This document shows, piece by piece, positions 34,114-45,947 of a stretch of 64,000 bases of DNA. Numbering within the stretch: position 1 is the stretch's first letter; the number at the start of each line of letters is the position of its first letter. The translations under genes were made by a program, and so were the position numbers. The notes under the pieces are model-generated. The model was not told the origin of the DNA, did not search any database, and saw nothing but the letters and a program-made list of their open reading frames with translations. The stretch lies in assembly GCA_024180945.1 (NCBI GenBank), contig JAKSGN010000007.1, positions 2,790,001 to 2,854,000 of the forward strand, in the 5' to 3' direction. The stretch comes from Macrophomina tecta (lineage: Eukaryota > Ascomycota > Dothideomycetes > Botryosphaeriales > Botryosphaeriaceae).

Positions 34114-34420
34114 CTTCGTCAACCACCTGCATGCGCCAGAGCCTCCTTCTCTCCGCGACACGCCCCCGACCCGCCGGCCACGCGCCAAGCACGATTGACA
34201 GACATTGACACCGCACACGCCTGTTCTGGAGCTAGCCCGCGGCTGCCAGCTGCTGCTGCTGCTGCTCCGCCGCGCCCGCGACTCAGCAGCGAGCGCCGAC
34301 AGCCTGGCGACGTGACGCTGCCATTGACGCTCCTCCTACCGCTTCTCCAACAGCCAGCTCAGCCCAGCCTGTCCCTAGCCGCCCACCGGCCCGACCAACG
34401 CACTGCGCGCCCTGCCCACC

Positions 34421-36952
34421 ATGGGCTCCTACACCTTCCGCTGGTACGCGAGATTGCCTTCGTGTCGCGCGCCTTCGCTGATCGCATCCAGGGAGCATCC
34501 CGCCGACGAGGTCTACGTGACCGGCACCTTTGACGACTGGGCCAAGAGCGTGAAGCTGGTGCGCTCCGGCGACGTCTTCGAGAAGACGGTCCAGCTCCCG
34601 CGCAATGACGAAAAGGTCCTTTATAAGGTGAGGTCCCCACATGTGCGCCCGAGTCCGTCCCACTCCAGCAAATCCCCGCTGCCTGCAAACCGGATTTCGT
34701 CACCTGGTCAACGCACACACCGCTTACCGCTCCACCCACAGTTTGTCGTCGACGGCAATTGGACCACCAGCACACAGGCCCCTCAAGAAGACGACGGCCA
34801 CGGCATTTACAACAACGTCCTCCTCCCCACCGACTTCTCGCTCTCTCCATCCGCCCGCATCATGTCTTCCGCCGCCCCCGATTCCACCACCGCCGAGCTC
34901 GCCGCCGAGCAGCCCAAGGAGACTCCCAAGCCTGAGGACGTGCCCGGCGGCTTCATCGAGACCCCCGCCAACGAGCTCCAGTCCTTCTCCGTGAACCCCA
35001 TTCCCGCCTCCAATGGCGACGCAAACCCCATAAAGCTGGCGCCTGGCGAGAAGGTTCCCGACCCGAGCACAATGCACGACAACACCATCGACTCGACCGT
35101 CAAGGACGACGAGGAGCTCAAGGCCCAGCATGAGGAGACGGAGCAGGCCTTTGGCGTGAACCCGCTGCCTGCCACCAACACTGCCGGCAATCCCATTAAG
35201 CTGGCGCCTGGCGAGCCTGTCCCTGAACCCGGGTCCATTTCCGCAAACAACATCCACAGCAATGTAACGCTGGACAAGGAGTCATACGAGAAAGGCGCCT
35301 CGCTTCCACCGCAGCTTGGCCCCGTCGTCACTCCTGATCAGGAGCGCGGCGCCCACATGTTCGACATCCCCGGTATTACCTCCACCTCAATCCCCGAGTC
35401 CAGCCTTCCCATTGGATCTGGCCCGAGCGCAAAGGATGCCGACCCTGGCGTGACCGTTCAGTCCGCCCATCCCGAGAGCACCACTGCTGCTCTTGCCGCC
35501 CAGGTTCCCAAGGAGCCGCGCGGCGTTCCGGAGGTCGTGTCGGAAAGTCAGAAGGAAGCCGGCGCTTCTCCCGAGGCTTCCGCCAACCCCATTGCCGTCG
35601 AAGAGAAGACCGAGACCGAGAAGGAGCTTCTGGAAAAGGTTCCTGAGCAGCCTGCTGCTTCCGAGAACACCACCGCTAGCGACCCCATCACCACTGGCGA
35701 TGTTGCCGCCGTTGTGGCTGGCGGTGCTGCCGCTGCAGGTGCCGCTGCCGCCGGCGCTGCCTACGTCGCAGGCAACAAGGTCTCAGAAGCTGTTGGCTCT
35801 GCCGCCGACAACACCGCCTCCACGACCTCGCCGACGAGCGACCTAAAGGAACTTGCGAACAACGTTGAGAAGGAGCCGGCGCAGGACGACGTTCCCCAGG
35901 TAGTCACTGACTCAATCGAGGGAGCACATGCAAGCCCCGAGGCTGTCGCGAACCCTGAGGCCGTCGCGCACAAGAAGGACTTCGAGGAGGAGCTATTGGA
36001 CAAGGTTCCCGAGTCAAATGCTACCGGCCAAACCGCTGAGGAGAAGGATGTGCCTGCAACTGTCGTCAGCTCCATTGAAAAGGCGCACGCCAGCCCCGAG
36101 GCTGCTGCGAACGCTGAGGCAGTGACCCAAAAGGCTGAGGTTGAGGAAGAGCTTCTGAAGAAGGCCCACGACGGCGAAGCCAATGGCACTGCCTCGACCA
36201 GCGTTGTCCCCGAAGTCGTCAAGGAGTCCATCGCAAAGGCTGATGAGAGCCCTGAAGCTGCCGCGAATCCCGAGGCGGTCCAGGCCAAGTCGGCCGTCGA
36301 GGATGAGTTGAAGAAGGAAGTCAAGCCCACTGACGAGATCGCCGATGTGCCACCGACCGAGAGTGCTGCTCTCTCTGCCACGGCTCCTGAGCCTACAACT
36401 ACGGCTGAGCCCGACATCAGCCCTAAGGCGTTGTCTCCGGAGGAGCCGCTGAAGTCCTCCAGCGAACCCGAAGTTCCCGTCACTTCACTCAACGTGCCCC
36501 CGGGCTCTGACACGAAGCTGAACGAGGGTCCCGACGGCAGCGGTCTGAATGCAGCCGCTGACAAGCCTGCTCAGACCGCAGCGGACCGTGAAGTCAGCCC
36601 CGCAGCCGCGCCTGCTGCTGCGACTACGACCGAGCAGACTGAGCCTACTGTCACCACTGGTACCGAGACCACCACTGCTCCCGAGACCACTGCTCCCGCG
36701 ACTTCAGAACCCACGGAAACCGATCCTAAGCCACCGGCTACCCCTGCCAAGTCTGACAAGGACAAGACCATCCCTGATACCCCTGCCTCGTCCGGTTCCG
36801 ACAAGAAGGCCAAGAGACGCAGTTTCTGGGGCAAGCTCAAGGACAAGTTCACCGGCGGTGGTCACAAGGAGCAGCCGGCCAAGGAGCAGCCGGCCAAGGA
36901 GCAGCCGGCCAAGGAGCAGCCGGCCAAAGACCAGCCGACTTCTTCATCTTAG
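34421..36952 (+). CDS. CBM48 (AMPK glycogen-binding-like) protein with repeat modules, Crp1/Mdg1-like
   Basis: Three exons, 34421-34443, 34492-34627 and 34742-36952, encode 789 residues. The first ~90 residues form an E-set/CBM48 domain: MGSYTFRWEHPADEVYVTGT, FDDWAKSVKLVRSGDVFEK, FVVDGNWTT, NNVLLP. It is related to AMPK beta subunits and yeast Crp1/Mdg1. The rest is low-complexity: two copies of a VNPLPA/NPIKLAPGE module, then four ~43-residue modules of the form VPxVVxxSIxxAHxSPEA..., ending in ELLxKVPE (about 35521-36335), an Ala-rich hydrophobic stretch between the first and second, and near the end four KEQPA units after a basic segment (KKAKRRSFWGKLKDKF). Function is unknown beyond possible carbohydrate or cruciform-DNA binding by relatives. 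An intronless reading from 34421 gives a longer false frame; the spliced one restores the domain. Confidence 0.88.
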   Translation: MGSYTFRWYARLPSCRAPSLIASREHPADEVYVTGTFDDWAKSVKLVRSGDVFEKTVQLPRNDEKVLYKVRSPHVRPSPSHSSKSPLPANRISSPGQRTHRLPLHPQFVVDGNWTTSTQAPQEDDGHGIYNNVLLPTDFSLSPSARIMSSAAPDSTTAELAAEQPKETPKPEDVPGGFIETPANELQSFSVNPIPASNGDANPIKLAPGEKVPDPSTMHDNTIDSTVKDDEELKAQHEETEQAFGVNPLPATNTAGNPIKLAPGEPVPEPGSISANNIHSNVTLDKESYEKGASLPPQLGPVVTPDQERGAHMFDIPGITSTSIPESSLPIGSGPSAKDADPGVTVQSAHPESTTAALAAQVPKEPRGVPEVVSESQKEAGASPEASANPIAVEEKTETEKELLEKVPEQPAASENTTASDPITTGDVAAVVAGGAAAAGAAAAGAAYVAGNKVSEAVGSAADNTASTTSPTSDLKELANNVEKEPAQDDVPQVVTDSIEGAHASPEAVANPEAVAHKKDFEEELLDKVPESNATGQTAEEKDVPATVVSSIEKAHASPEAAANAEAVTQKAEVEEELLKKAHDGEANGTASTSVVPEVVKESIAKADESPEAAANPEAVQAKSAVEDELKKEVKPTDEIADVPPTESAALSATAPEPTTTAEPDISPKALSPEEPLKSSSEPEVPVTSLNVPPGSDTKLNEGPDGSGLNAAADKPAQTAADREVSPAAAPAAATTTEQTEPTVTTGTETTTAPETTAPATSEPTETDPKPPATPAKSDKDKTIPDTPASSGSDKKAKRRSFWGKLKDKFTGGGHKEQPAKEQPAKEQPAKEQPAKDQPTSSS
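36866..36925 (+). repeat. Four tandem 15-bp units encoding KEQPA
   Basis: AAGGAGCAGCCGGCC repeated four times perfectly at the 3' end of the CBM48 gene, followed by one diverged copy (KDQP). Being a multiple of three it can vary in number in frame. Confidence 0.95.
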
Positions 36953-39508
36953 ACGGGTCAAGATTCGGGAAGTCGATAGGTGTGGGAGGTCCCTTCACCT
37001 GTTTGACTCGGGTTGCCGCGTGTTGCGATGATTCAATGCAGGTGGGGAGCTGAAGCTGTCGTCCGGACGGGTCGTTTTGGTGTCCATGTATTTTTACAGC
37101 CGGACGAATCCTTCAGCTTCCCAAAATTCTCCTGCTCAGAATGTTGTATCACGCCCAGCGCGAGTCGCGTGAACGGCATGTGGAGGAAGAAAGTTACTGG
37201 TGCAGAACCTGCCAATCGTTGAAGCGATTCATGGATTGTCGGAATGTCATGTTCATGCAAGAAAGGCGACCTTTTTCGCTTGGGTTTTTCGTTCTTTGGG
37301 ATGATGGCTGGGGTAAGGTGGAAAATTCTTTCTCCTCCCAGGGGTTAATGGAAACGGCAGCTGGGGGATTTTGGGGGGAGGAAGGGAAACATCTTGGTGG
37401 TGGGAGGCCTTCTGCATATTCTTGGTTTTTGATAGCCCATCGTTATCTGCGGATTTACATGCGATAACATCTTGCAAGCATATTTGCCCCTCTTTGTCTT
37501 GCTGCACTTCGCACCCCTTACTCGAGACTGTTTTCCTTTTTTTTTCTTTTTTTTTTTTTTGTTGTTGTCTGCGATTTTTGTTGATATACCTCGGTCCTCG
37601 TATGTACTTTCACGTACTATAATCAGTCTGCTTAGTTTTCAAATGCTGACACGTGTGCTGGTTGTCTCAGTTGTAGTTTCGTGAATTATTGGTTGCGGTG
37701 GAGCTACCTTCAGCTGCTTGTTTCATTGGCGTCTTGGGTCTCGAAAGCTTAATCCCCCCCCCTGCAAGCTATGTCTGAATCAGGTATCTTTCATCCTGAG
37801 AGGTCGATTCACGCGACCACTTGCCCGAATGGTGCACGTGCATGCGACCTGCCTTCTGTACTTGCTGAAGATTCCGTCACTTCGTTCTTCAAGATATTGC
37901 TACACGTACATCTGCCGTTATTCTATGTATGACTACCGCCACTGGAGGTGCTGCGGAGATTGCGGGCAAAGCCTACAGAATCTGTCTGAACAGGTATGGA
38001 TGATGCTTCCGCGGGGTTGGAGTTGCAGGTTATCTCTACTCTTTTGTTATGAACTATGAGATATTCGTGGCCGTGTCGATAGGCTACATCATCGCCTGGG
38101 ATTGAAGAGGCCCATTACTGCGGCACAATGTGGTATGTTGGTATACGGATTGTTGCCCCGCCGTGGATATCACGACAAAAGTGTGAGCCAGGAGGAGAAT
38201 CCCACCAAAGAAGTAAGCGCGCAAAATCGAGGCTTGAAATGCCAGCATTGCTCGGGTCGGTTTACTTGTAAGATCAAGAAGGCCGTTGCTGGATGTTGTT
38301 GCCGCTAGTGCGGTCTACTCATCTCCTCCCGACTGAATGCTGATGCTTACCAATAATTGACTGAAGTGCACATAGTCATCGATTGGTCCCTGCTCTGGAT
38401 TGTTTCTCCTGAGATGATGAAACACCTCCATTATACCACAAATTGCACAAAAAGATCGTGACAGCGAAGCCATCATTCGCCCATATACATGCACCTGCAT
38501 ACGCAGAAGGAACGCAAAGGCGACGGCAATGTTAATATGAAGACCTGAAACCCTCTTAGAATCGACTCCGCCGCGGAACACAATCGATGGGCAAATAGCG
38601 TGTAAGGTGCACCACGTGGGAATTCCCAAGAGCGCAACACCGGCCAATTTTCAATCTCAAAAGAGTGCCACCGTATGGCGCCTGACTGTTTTCTATTCTT
38701 CCTTTTCTTTTCTTTTAGAGACCAACTCAAACTCAGTCTTTCTACTAGCCCTGCTTCAGCACACAATTACGTGCGCGACAACGAAGGAAGGGGGGTGGGG
38801 ATGAAGTGAGTTCAACCGACACGTCGTGAAGCTGCCTAGCCGTATGTAACGCTCATGGTGCTCGATCTCGTGCCTCCCTAGTGATAGTTGGTATCCAGAA
38901 ATTTGCGGACATTGGGGGAAATACGTCTACAGGGAGTATCCGGTCGGGGCTTAGGGTCATTTGTTATTGATTTTGCTGGCAGGGACCAGTGTCCAGACAC
39001 ATTGTGCTGTCATCATACAGACATGTCCAGCCCATGCTCGTGTTCATGCGCATATCAACCAAACAGCAAAGATCCAGAAAATACACAGGTACTTTGCTTA
39101 CGGACAAGGGATTGTGTCGCATGATATGTATATTGACCTCGGCCAGGAGATTATGTATCCGACTTTCGCAATAGGGATATCGTGGGGACAATAGTTACAA
39201 AAGAAATACTTTTCAGAGAATGTGCCTCTCTCCCCACCGTTAAGATGCCAGGTCTGAAATGTGGTCGCGAAACTAGCAAGGTTAAAGCTGACGCCCACGC
39301 GTGTAATAGCCTCTCTTCTTTACCCTCACCGAAAGCTGTTACACTCCCTTCCACAGCCGCGATGTTACGAGGCTCCACTCCTCAACACTTATAATAACCG
39401 TAGTCTTTTACCTACAGCAAAGCACGCTCACGGTACTGCTTGATACCAAACGCCACTGCTCACGGGGAACCCCAGTGTCAGCTTTCTTGCTCAATCTAAG
39501 ACGCGCAA
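36953..39508. other. Intergenic region without recognised gene
   Basis: Between the CBM48 gene and the convergent HFD1 gene. It has T-rich runs near 37536-37560 and moderate AT content. Open frames are short, overlap on both strands and show no domain. Nothing else was seen. Confidence 0.5.
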
Positions 39509-41299
39509 TCAGTCAGGATACTCACCGACAAGTACGACCAGCCACCTCAAAATTCCTCCACCCTTACCTTTGGCACCCAAACCGAGGAGGGCGAGCAGCC
39601 AGTTGCTCTTGGCGTTGCCGTTGCGGTCGAAGTTGGGTTTGAGCTCGCTCATTTGCTTGTACTGTTTCTGCTTCGCGGCCGTGTACGGAGGGTAGCGGAT
39701 CGCAAGGAGAGACTCCATCCAACCGGGGGTAGTCGTCACGGAACGGCGGTGTGTGAAAGTATCAAATGAGGCGCGGCCGCGGTAGGCGCCCTGTCCACTG
39801 GTACCAACGCCGCCAAAGGCAAGAGTTGGGATCGAGGCGTGGAAGAAAGCGCTAGGGGGGATCAGCACTAATTTGGCAAAAACTCCAAGCGTTGAATGTT
39901 GCAACTTACTCGTTGACAGAAGCACCGCCGGAGCGAGTCTCGTTGAGGACTGGATGATATGTAGTTAGTGAATGTGGACTGTCACAATTGAACGGCACGT
40001 ACCCCTTTCGGTTTCTTTCTTATTCCCGAAAGGATAGACACCAAGCGGCGTGTCGTGGACCTCGTTAGCAATCCTGATGGCCTCGTCAAGATCCTTAACA
40101 GGAAGAATAGGAATGAGAGGGCCAAAGCTCTCGTCCGCAATAAGGCTGTCGTTGTGGTTGTCGACTTGCACGACGGTCGGCTCGAAGAACAGTTGGCTCT
40201 CATCCATAGTTCCGCCCATCAAGATCTTGCCGTTACTTTCGTCCAGCATCTTCTTCAACCTCTTAAACGACCTCTCGTTCACGATATGGCTGTAGTCCGG
40301 GCTCTTTTGCGCTCCCTCCGGGAAGAACTCATTATATGCCGTCTTCAACTCGGCTACTAAAGCTGGTAGAATCTCCTGATCAACCATGATGTAGTTTTGG
40401 CTGACGCAGACCTGGCCCGCGTTGTGGAACTTCGCCCAGAGCAATCTGCGCGCCGCCAGCCTGGGATCCGCATTCTTGGTGACGATGGCCGGGTTCTTAC
40501 CACCCAGCTCCAGCGTCACAGGCGTGAGCGTCTCGGCCGCCTTCTTCGCAATGATTGTCCCAACACCAACGCCGCCGGTGTAGAAGATCTTATCCCACTT
40601 CTGGTCGAGGAGAGCAGTGGTTTCGGCAACGCCTCCTTGGACGACAGTATAGGCAGTAGAGTCAAGGGACTCGCGGATGACCTTTTCCATGACAGCGGCG
40701 GCGGCAGGAGCATTTTCGCTAGGCTTGAGAACGACGGTGCAGCCGGCAGAGATGGCACCGACGACGGGACCGAGGGACAGCTGAATGGGGTAGTTGAAGG
40801 CGCTGCCAAAAGGGTTTAGTCTGGAGTTTCCAACTCGTGGGGTAAATATCCTCACCCAATGACCAGGACCGTTCCCAATGGCTCCTTTCTGATGTGCGGG
40901 GCAAGGAGCTTGTTCGCGAGCGGAATGTCCGGTGCCTTCTCGTCCTTGACCCATTTCTCCAAATTGTTCTGCACGAAAACAATGTCGTTCAGGACCCAGC
41001 CGAATTCGGCCATGTAAGTCTCGAAAGATGATTTGTTCAAATCTTTCTTGCAGGCTTCGATGATGAGCTGCTCGTTATCCTTCAACCTATGGGGAGCAGA
41101 GACGCGTCAGCAACGGGCGCGCAATCCGCGGGGTTTGTGGGGTTTGTGGGCGCATTTACCCCCAATAGAGCTTGCGAAGCTGCTTTAGTCTGAAGTCGAC
41201 ATTGCGCGTTTTATGTGTGCTGAAAGTGGTGCGGAGAAGGTTCACGGTCGAGGGGATGGTGTCGATGGGGGTATACTGGAGCTCCGGGAGCTTCGACAT
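39509..41299 (-). CDS. HFD1: Fatty aldehyde dehydrogenase (ALDH3 family)
   Basis: Oxidises long-chain aldehydes to fatty acids; yeast Hfd1 handles hexadecenal from sphingolipid breakdown and a 4-hydroxybenzaldehyde step for coenzyme Q. Five exons: 41299-41160, 41086-40856, 40802-40003, 39948-39909 (40 nt), 39851-39509, giving 517 residues. Family motifs are RKEPLGTVLVIGAFNYPIQL, VVLKPSENAPA, FYTGGVGVGTIIAKKAAE, the Glu-containing TLELGGKNPAIVTKNAD, the active-site NAGQVCVSQNYIMV with the nucleophilic Cys, and SFGPLIPILPV plus FGGVGTSGQGAYRG. The C-terminus has two hydrophobic segments (NWLLALLGLG and ILRWLVVLVG), consistent with a tail anchor as in the family. A GTGAGT overlaps the last codons, so an alternative 3' exon cannot be excluded. 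Confidence 0.95.
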
Positions 41300-41864
41300 G
41301 GCGGGCGACGTCTGGGTGGCAGGGTTCAATGGGGGGGAGGTTCGATGTCGCAAGGGAGGAGAGGGCGGCTTATAAAGAGGCTTGCAGATTTGGCCCCGCC
41401 GAGGCTGGCGCAGAGGGGGCCAGATGAAAGGATGGAGCGTGAATGTGAATGTCGCGCGCTTGGCCGTCTGAGCGCGAGCGCGCACCTCGGCACGGCGAGC
41501 CCCATCCCCATCCGTGCACCGCCGGCATCATATCTCTCCGCCGCCCGATTATGGCCTTATTCGTCCAGAGCTGGTATGCATTATTACTCCACACACCGCA
41601 GCGGTACGGCCGAGAAGTTGACGATATCCGTCCACTGACATGCGGAATAAACCTACACTCCTACGACGATGGGTGGGGTTGACGCAGGTATGTACCTTCA
41701 TCGTCCCAGCATGTTCATTTAGAGCGGGTATGTTTGGCATGCCTGACGGTCATTAATCTATCCCTAGGATCCCGTACATTTACATGCCCATAATACACGA
41801 CCTTTTTTGGTACACGAACTGTTCGTCGACTCAAGGCACTAAGAAGTTATTCTGCACTCTCTCC
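41300..41864. other. Intergenic region between CBP3 3' end and HFD1 start
   Basis: It contains the HFD1 promoter and leader and the CBP3 3' UTR. No gene or clear motif was seen. Confidence 0.5.
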
Positions 41865-43016
41865 TCAGCTCTTCTTCTCCTCCTTGGACGCAAGTTCTGC
41901 AGCCGTGAAAAGCCGGTCTACCTGAGTGCTCTTCTCCGCTACTAGTAATTCCTCCTTCTCCGGGCCCGTAAACTGCACGTTACCAGAGGTAAACGCCTCG
42001 TCGCTGACCTGCTCGAGCCTTTGAACCTCCCTCCTCAGATAGCTGACCACAGTCGCCAATCTGACCGGATCTATCTCCTCCGCCTTCCAAATATTCCTCC
42101 ATAACGCCGTTGCCAGCACCGCGTCGCCCTTCACCAGGCCCTCGTCATACGCCGCCATGACGCCGCGCCATTGGATGAACAGGTCATGCAGGTATTTGTT
42201 GCGGATGCCTCGCGCCTGCATGTTGTGATGTATAACCATCCGGTTCTCCGCCTCGTAGAAGAAGTGATCGATCAAATGTTGATGCCACGCCGGCGCATGC
42301 TCCTTCGGGAACTGCCTGATCCGCGTCGTCAAGGCGTACATATGGAGGAACGTGATCTGCGCCCAAGTATTGAACGTCGGCGTGAGGCCGAGCCCTGCAG
42401 CTCAAAACGCATTCGTTAGCAGCCGTTCCTAGCACAACGCTCTCGGCAAAGACACGCACCTTCATACCACCACCCCTCCCCAACCCCCAAATCCTCGCCC
42501 TTCCCCGTCTTCGGCGCCTCCCCCTCCGCGTCCTTGACGACTTTGTAGTCCGCCTGCCGCGCGCACTCGCGGAACAGCATCTCCGTCCCGCCGTACGCCA
42601 CGTACGTCTCAGTCGAGCCGCCGGCCCGCCGGTGCAGCCCCTGCGCGATGACACGACTCATGGCGGCGTGCGACGGCGCGCCCGCGCTCGCGCTGGCGTA
42701 TGCGTTGCCCGGCGTCGAGCGCTGGTCTTGCTGCGCGGCGAGCGCATCGTTGTTCTCGAGCGCGGCGGGTGAGGTGGGTGCTTCGGGGTGGAGGGACGGC
42801 TGCGGCAATGGCTGCTGCTGCGCGGTGCGCGAGGAGAGGGAGAAGGGAGCGCGGAGGGAGGGTACGGTGCGGGCGCGGGCGGCCTGCTGGGTGAATGTCA
42901 GGTATACGACTCTGTGAAGACTGGGCACCAGTACGGATGAAATTTACCTGGGTGAAGTTTGGGGCATGCTGTTGCAGCACCCGCCTGCAGGCGCGGCAAG
43001 CGAATGAGGAAACCAT
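41865..43016 (-). CDS. CBP3: Cytochrome bc1 assembly factor CBP3 / UQCC1 (ubiquinol-cytochrome c chaperone)
   Basis: Mitochondrial chaperone that with Cbp6 binds newly made cytochrome b and supports its translation. Three exons: 43016-42948, 42886-42460, 42394-41865, about 341 residues. The start gives a basic, Arg/Ser/Cys-rich presequence (MVSSFACRACRRVLQQHAPN). The conserved Ubiq_cyt_C_chap domain includes TPTFNTWAQITFLHMYALT, RIRQFPKEHAPAWHQHLIDHF, YEAENRMVIHHNMQARGIRN and KYLHDLFIQWRG. The acceptor of intron 1 could be CAG at 42887 or the next CAG three bases on (one Gln more or less). Residues ~25-100 are low-complexity. The HFD1 gene lies downstream on the same strand. Confidence 0.93.
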
Positions 43017-43303
43017 TGGCAGTTCTCTGGGGAAATGTCAAGAAATTGAGGTCACGGTTCGACGTGGTGGGTAAACAGGCTTTGGGAGGGATTGGTGTAG
43101 AGCGTGCGGCTTACTTTTTGACGGCCGCGACTCGCGGACTGGAAAAGCTTGGGCCGCGGCAGCAATCAATGACTTCACCATTCAGATCGGCACTTTGACC
43201 AGATCGTTAGTGCACCACACTATATCAATTTCAGCATTTACATCTTTGCGTTTTCTAGCTAAAATAGACGCCGATGATATGTCCCCTGCGTCCCATTATA
43301 AAT

Positions 43304-45021
43304 TCAAGCCTCTCCTGCATCTGCGAAGCTCAAGCTATTGTAGCGATTGCCCCTCGCGGTAGTGTAATTGAACTCTTCATCGTCTTCCTCCAACTTCCCC
43401 GAGCCCTTTGCCAGGAAATCTTCGATGCTCCAGGCGATCCTCTCTGCTCCGATGCGTGCTCCAGCCAAGTTTGGTGCAGCTGGGCCCAGCCGCAGACTAG
43501 CCAGCCGGCCCGTAACGAAGAGCGGCACGTCATCCTTCCACATCAGGTCATCGTTTAGGCAAGGCAGACCTCCCTGTCCCGGAATAGGGTAGTCCCTGGT
43601 CATAGACTTGAGGTAAGGCAACGTGGTGAAGTCCGTCTGTATGCCTGTAGCGAAGTAGATATAGTCGATTGGCGGCATATCAGGGATTGGAGGCTCTGTC
43701 TCGACTTTCCACGTCTGGCTTGACGCGTCATAACTCTTGCTTTTGATCACCGTGTGAGTGTGCAGAGAGATGCATCCTCGGGCCATATGCTGCTTCATGA
43801 TCTTGTGGAAAGGGGGATTGATGCTGCCACCACCGCGAGCTGATTTGATCTTCTCGAGGCGCTCTATGTTCGAATTAGCAAAGAACAGCTCCAACAAGTA
43901 GCTACCACTTGCCCTCATCTGTATCAGCAGACCAGAAGACTGCCTGCTCCAAGTTTCTGAACTTGCCGACCCAGCATAGATCAACGTCAAATGCTTTGAC
44001 CTTGCATGCGCTTCGCATCACATGCCACACCTTTGTAACGCCTTTGCGGAGTGCCATGTCAGCGATTTGGGCGGAAGTGAGGCCGCCTCCTACGACCATA
44101 ACATTTGTCTCCGCTTTGGCGCGTATCTTCGCCGAAACAACAGGGTCAGGGAACTGTTGGATTTGCATAGTATGGCACATCTGGGGGCAAGCCTGCTTCG
44201 GGTCCACATCCGGTATACTGGGAGCATTTCCAGGCCCGACGGCAAGGACCACAGTCCTGGCATGATGCACCCCCTGGTTGGTCCGCAACGTGAATACTTT
44301 ATCGATATTGGAGATGTCGCGAACATAGCCGAACTCGATGTCTTGGACTTGCTCTTGTTGGATCAGGCCATCGCGGAGGCCGTACCGGTCGACGATGCAC
44401 TCGCAGTGCTCCTCGAACAAGGGGCGAGATGGGGTGAAGTAATCTTTTCGGTCACGTTCATCGACGACCACCTCGGACTGGGCCCTTCTCGTTGTGAGAA
44501 GATGCGTGTAAGGGGCGGAAAGGAGGGCGATTGACTTACTTCCGTGACTTGACCCTCTTCTTCCGCAGATGCTTGCTTATTTCCTTGCCGACGCAATCTC
44601 GGATCTCCACCAGCTCATGCTCTCTCTTCTGTTCGTGTGCGAAAGCAAGCAGTCCGTCCCTGTCGCCAGGATCGACGTGAAAGAACATCGGACTGCGTAG
44701 GTTGGTGATCTCAAAAGTCTTAAAGAGTTTGTTCCAGCGACTGAGCCATTGATCTCCGCTGGCGTCAAGGACCAATGTCGAGTATCGCCTCGCAAGCCGG
44801 GAAGCCGCAGTAGTCACCCGTCCATTCTTCTTGTTCTTGATGCTCATTCGCGCCCCATGCTTCCGGATCCAATGGTAGCGCTGATGTTCCTCATCTGTGA
44901 AGATTGCAGATGGGGTGTGCTCACACAAGCGAGCTGCCACTGCAAGGCCACAGGGGCCAGCCCCTACAATGATCACGTCGTGGACGAAGATGTTGCTCTG
45001 CCTGGTCGGGCTGTCCATCAT
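43304..45021 (-). CDS. FAD/NAD(P)-dependent monooxygenase-like oxidoreductase (ornithine/lysine N-hydroxylase-related fold)
   Basis: Three exons, 45021-44540, 44484-43913 and 43863-43304, encode 537 residues. The N-terminus has the FAD Rossmann motif VHDVIIVGAGPCGLAVAARL (GxGxxG). A second nucleotide-binding motif NVMVVGGGLTSAQIADMALR follows midway, then FATGIQTDFTTLPYL (the ATG motif of FAD monooxygenases) and a C-terminal DVPLFVTGRLASLRLGP. This is the arrangement of flavin N-monooxygenases and related fungal FAD proteins; the substrate is unknown and no siderophore gene is nearby. Exon 2 seems to end at a GC donor (GAG G|GCAAGT) with acceptor ACATAG; that is the only join giving the expected DEERLEKIKSARGGGSI. 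The open frame reaches 45081 upstream, but the first ATG is at 45021. Confidence 0.85.
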
Positions 45022-45947
45022 GGGGGTGTTCGAGGGGATGAGGCCTGAGAGAGTAGCCAATGGAGGGCTAAGAAAGGGCAAAAGTACCTTGAGGTCTAGC
45101 TCTTAAATGTGTGGGTGGGAAGATATGAGGTCAGAGCAGGGACGAACACCTTGATGGCCGTGAGCAGAGTGCTTGGAAAGTACAGACCGCCAGTAACGGC
45201 CAATCGTACCAATTTAGCCCAAGGAAGAAGCGTCTACATAAATTTCAGGTCGTGCGCTTGGGCCGATGGGCGCTGGCAAATGGTATCATCATGCTCTTCT
45301 GTATCGTCTCTCCGAGTCGAGACAGTAATGTGCACCTTGATGGCACGCGCGAGTCGGGCATCAAGGGACCGCCCCACAGCACCAAAGGAAGATAGTTCTG
45401 GTAGCCCTTGTGCTGGATACGAGTGCAGGCTAGGACACTTGTATGTTGTTTCGTACCTTGATCCTGTGGTAGCCAAATACTAGACCCACTCTTGGGGAAG
45501 AAGTGGATTCCGAACGGGGGGTCAATTCAAGCGTTCGATGCATCTTAGTTACTTTATGAGCGATTGGGATTATATTTTTAAAAGGTACGATCACTACATG
45601 TTTGCTTTCCACCTAGTGTCCGTGACAGCGGACATTGCAAAGACACACGGCCTTCTTCCGTTCCAAGGAGGGCTGTTTGTCGAAAGGAACCAGGGGAAAA
45701 AGTAAGGAACCACAGCCTCACACACACCGTGGGGACCAAGAATCATTTTGCAGATGAAAATGAGATGATGTTGTAAAGCCGAGGGTAGATGGAGACGACG
45801 TCTGGTCGAGGTGATGGAAGAGCGCGAAAATCAGGAAAGTAGAGAGAAAGTAGTGGCCGGTGGTCAGCGCGCGGGCGACCTTCGCCGCTTTCACGACGCT
45901 TTGACTTGCCCATTTCATCAGCATCATCCCGTCATCAAAACCATGCC
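45022..45947. other. Divergent intergenic region (FAD monooxygenase / CEM1)
   Basis: Holds both promoters. No gene was recognised; the small open frames have no domain. Confidence 0.5.

Larger units (their letters stand above)
32781..34420. other. Intergenic region with trinucleotide and CT-rich repeats
   Basis: No gene was supported. Long open frames on both strands (33138-33838) are compositionally biased shadows. The last ~600 bases before the CBM48 gene contain (CAG)7, (CTG)7, a TCTCTGCC-type array and a C/T-rich leader. Confidence 0.5.
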
